Made by a program: the position numbers and the translations under genes. From NCBI GenBank assembly GCA_003173915.1, contig PPGL01000102.1, forward strand, positions 1 through 22,094: a stretch of 22,094 nucleotides of DNA. The letters are read 5' to 3'. Shown here one piece after another: positions 20,570 through 22,094 of this stretch (positions within the stretch are counted from its first letter, which is position 1; each line of letters opens with the position of its first letter). Below the pieces are notes generated by a model. It was not told where the DNA came from, did no database searches, and was given only the letters and a program-made list of their open reading frames with translations. The DNA is from Candidatus Levyibacteriota bacterium (GTDB lineage: Bacteria > Patescibacteria > Microgenomatia > Levybacterales > UBA12049).

Positions 20570-21151
20570 CTAACGTGAGTTCTGAAATCGCTCTCTATCT
20601 CTATATTCAGCTTCTTTTTGGCCTATTAGTTCTACTGTAGCTTCTTCTGCTGCAAGACGTTGTCTTACTCGCAGAATATCCGTATCAGCATCATTAGCAC
20701 TTGTTGATTGTGGTGTGAGTTTTCCTGCATTTGCTTCTTTTCTTGCTTGTGCTAGTTGTTTTGCTAAAGGTAACTGCTTGGTAATTTCTTGTTGATATTC
20801 ATTCCACAGATTTGGAGTACGCCCAACTGTTTCTTTAGCTTGTCTAGTTTGCTCGAGAGTAAATCCAAGTTCTTCAGCTATCGCTTCTTCTGTCTTTTTC
20901 TGGCCTTTTTCTCCTGATTGTTGAGAGACACGGACTGATGCTTGAAATGTTTGGTGGATAAGCATGGCCAATCGAATATGAAGAGGAACTTGTTGCATGC
21001 GTTTTGTATCAAGAGCAAGAACAGCAGCTATAATTCCAGTTCGTGTTGATTGTGAAATTGCAGAGAGCAAAGGGTTATCTTTTATAGCATCCCGCAACGA
21101 AGCATTTGGCGAAAATGCTGGATTTGTTTCTGCGCCTATTTTCTTTGACAT
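20570..21151 (-). CDS. Hypothetical helical soluble protein
   Basis: 193 residues with no signal peptide or membrane segment. The sequence is almost all helix-forming: LLSAISQSTRTGIIAAVLAL (about residues 28-47), HIRLAMLIHQTFQASVRVSQ, then KKTEEAIAEELGFTLEQTRQ with a turn like a helix-turn-helix, and a long charged C-terminal helix rich in Glu, Arg and Gln. The AIAEELGFTLEQTRQAKE segment resembles the sigma-region-4/HTH 'iA..lg.s...v..a' pattern, so nucleic-acid binding is possible but weakly supported. An extended -10 promoter (TGTTATACT) lies about 25 nt upstream, giving one of the few genes here with a short leader. Confidence 0.6.
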   Translation of the reverse strand: MSKKIGAETNPAFSPNASLRDAIKDNPLLSAISQSTRTGIIAAVLALDTKRMQQVPLHIRLAMLIHQTFQASVRVSQQSGEKGQKKTEEAIAEELGFTLEQTRQAKETVGRTPNLWNEYQQEITKQLPLAKQLAQARKEANAGKLTPQSTSANDADTDILRVRQRLAAEEATVELIGQKEAEYRDRERFQNSR

Positions 21152-21176
21152 ACAAGAAATTTGTGATCTATTGGGA

Positions 21177-21204
21177 AGTATAACACTTTTTATCCTAGAG
21201 TCAA
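21177..21204 (-). promoter_or_regulatory. Promoter of the 20570-21151 gene
   Basis: On the minus strand: TTGACT (21199-21204), a 16-nt spacer and TATACT (21177-21182) with a TGT extension. It ends 25 nt before the ATG, so the leader is about 18 nt, with no Shine-Dalgarno in it. Confidence 0.55.
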
Positions 21205-21294
21205 TAGGCGAAGTGACCAGTTAGACTTGTATTTGTTTGGAGAAAATCATAGCATGAATTGTTTTTTGGGAATAAAATAAATAAAACTTATAGT

Positions 21295-21804
21295 TTAACT
21301 AGCTTGTCTTCGAGTAGTTGTATGTTCTCGTATGTGCTGTCTACGGAGTCGGCGTTGCTCATACACTCTATCAGCGTGCAGGAGTTTTTCCCATGCTTTC
21401 GCTTTTGTAGTTCCTTTCTCAAATCCGACAAGTGCTAATTCCCAGGTTATTGTAGGAACAGAATAATTGCGAGCTAAGTAGGCTATTGGATTTTCAGGTT
21501 CTTTATAAAACATATAGCGAATAAGAAGATCTGCTTGCTCATATGGGGTTAGCTGAAATGTTGGAGTTTGAATTCTTTTAATCAGTTGTACTCCATTATA
21601 GGCATGAACATCTCGGCCTTGTTGATAGCGCTTTTCATACTGACCCAAATTGCCATAGTCAATAAATGTTTGGTCTGCCAGAACCTCGTCCAGGTTGGTT
21701 GGTGGATGAAGGGTTGGTTCTACAAAAGAAGGTCTTTTTCTGTGATATGTCCACCATGTATCGTTGTCGGAAAATGCTTCTTCTGCTGATTTTGCAGTAG
21801 ACAT
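21295..21804 (-). CDS. Hypothetical soluble protein
   Basis: 169 residues. An acidic, Trp/Pro-containing N-terminus (about residues 11-40) is followed by mixed helices (FQLTPYEQADLLIRYMFYKE, about 83-102, then TITWELALVGFEKGTTKAKA). The C-terminal tail is very basic (VYEQRRLRRQHIREHTTTRR), which suggests contact with RNA, DNA or acidic lipid, but no domain is recognised. It lies head to head with rpsF, 126 bp apart, so the two may share control. TATATT (21815-21820) is 10 nt upstream. Confidence 0.6.
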   Translation of the reverse strand: MSTAKSAEEAFSDNDTWWTYHRKRPSFVEPTLHPPTNLDEVLADQTFIDYGNLGQYEKRYQQGRDVHAYNGVQLIKRIQTPTFQLTPYEQADLLIRYMFYKEPENPIAYLARNYSVPTITWELALVGFEKGTTKAKAWEKLLHADRVYEQRRLRRQHIREHTTTRRQAS

Positions 21805-21892
21805 GGGATGTTTGAATATAAAGGCAAAGAAGCATAAAAATTATGAAATTTGTGTAAGAATTGTGTGAGAAATGATCTTGTACATGTCCTAC

Positions 21893-21922
21893 TTGTCAGT
21901 AGATCATTTTTCGTGGTAAAAT
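21893..21922 (+). promoter_or_regulatory. Promoter of rpsF
   Basis: TTGTCA at 21893-21898, an 18-nt spacer, TAAAAT at 21917-21922 with a TGG extension, then 8 nt to the ATG at 21931. No Shine-Dalgarno is seen even for this ribosomal gene. Confidence 0.55.
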
Positions 21923-21930
21923 ACGTCATA

Positions 21931-22094
21931 ATGAGAACATACGAATTGGTTGTTGTTTTGAAGTCAGTTGACGAAAAAGCACGAAAAAAAGCACTTGAAA
22001 CCATCAAATCCTGGCTTGGCGATTTGAAAATTTTGACAGAAAAAGAGTGGGGAAGTAAGGCACTTAAATACGCAATTAAAAAAGAACTCACTGG
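21931..22094 (+). CDS. rpsF: 30S ribosomal protein S6, 5' part (runs off the window)
   Basis: The first 54 codons are present and open to the window edge. MRTYELVVVLKS at the start and WGSKALKYAIKKELTG later match the S6 family: a first beta strand 'm..Ye..~vl', then a helix, then 'wG.k.laY.Ikk...G'. S6 binds the 16S rRNA platform as a pair with S18. In most bacteria ssb and rpsR follow, which would be expected beyond the window. The start is supported by the -10 box 8 nt upstream. Confidence 0.88.
   Translation, partial: MRTYELVVVLKSVDEKARKKALETIKSWLGDLKILTEKEWGSKALKYAIKKELT

Overview
The window looks like a chromosome segment of an uncultivated Candidate Phyla Radiation (Patescibacteria) bacterium, probably Microgenomates-like. 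This is inferred from AT-rich DNA, a standard genetic code with TGA used as stop, many small single-pass surface proteins with Pro/Thr linkers, families common in that group (a short YggT-like protein, a membrane-anchored Rpf-like domain, a DUF1905/YdeI protein) and many genes with no recognisable relatives. I see no rRNA, tRNA, CRISPR array, integrase or transposase. The window starts inside one gene and ends inside rpsF (ribosomal protein S6).

Layout. 1-5.4 kb holds mostly cell-envelope genes: the tail of a small secreted protein, a PsbP-like anchored protein, two minus-strand genes, an Rpf-like transglycosylase, a YdeI-type protein, an unknown anchored protein and a DUF4232-like protein. 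5.4-9.3 kb holds a YggT-like protein, an anchored phospholipase-D-like protein, an unknown soluble protein, a protein-kinase-fold protein and a secreted helical protein. 9.3-10.6 kb holds a glutamine amidotransferase behind a complex leader. 10.6-12.4 kb holds a methyltransferase, a palindromic-repeat island and a DoxX-like membrane protein. 12.4-14.7 kb holds a frameshifted membrane-protein gene and an orphan sensor histidine kinase, bracketed by a 24-bp direct repeat. 14.7-19.3 kb holds two anchored extracellular proteins, an EamA transporter and an AI-2E-type permease. 19.4-22.1 kb holds ychF, two unknown minus-strand genes and rpsF.

The strongest find is the leader of the amidotransferase gene (9375-9655). 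One strong promoter drives two tandem copies of the same unit: a short open reading frame ending Asn-Arg-stop, then an 8-nt antiterminator arm starting 0-1 nt after the stop codon, then an intrinsic terminator whose 5' arm can pair with that arm instead. The two leader peptides share their last codons and both 8-bp alternative pairings are kept despite sequence change. This reads as a double translation-coupled attenuator, and I do not recognise it as a described family.

Two further patterns run through the window. First, most genes appear leaderless: a -10 box ends about 6-10 nt before the start codon and no Shine-Dalgarno is present. The attenuated gene is the exception, with a canonical Shine-Dalgarno. 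Second, palindromic repeats have inserted in frame inside genes: two in ychF and one in the methyltransferase, with related copies in intergenic DNA. Nearly every gene seems to have its own promoter, so operons are few.
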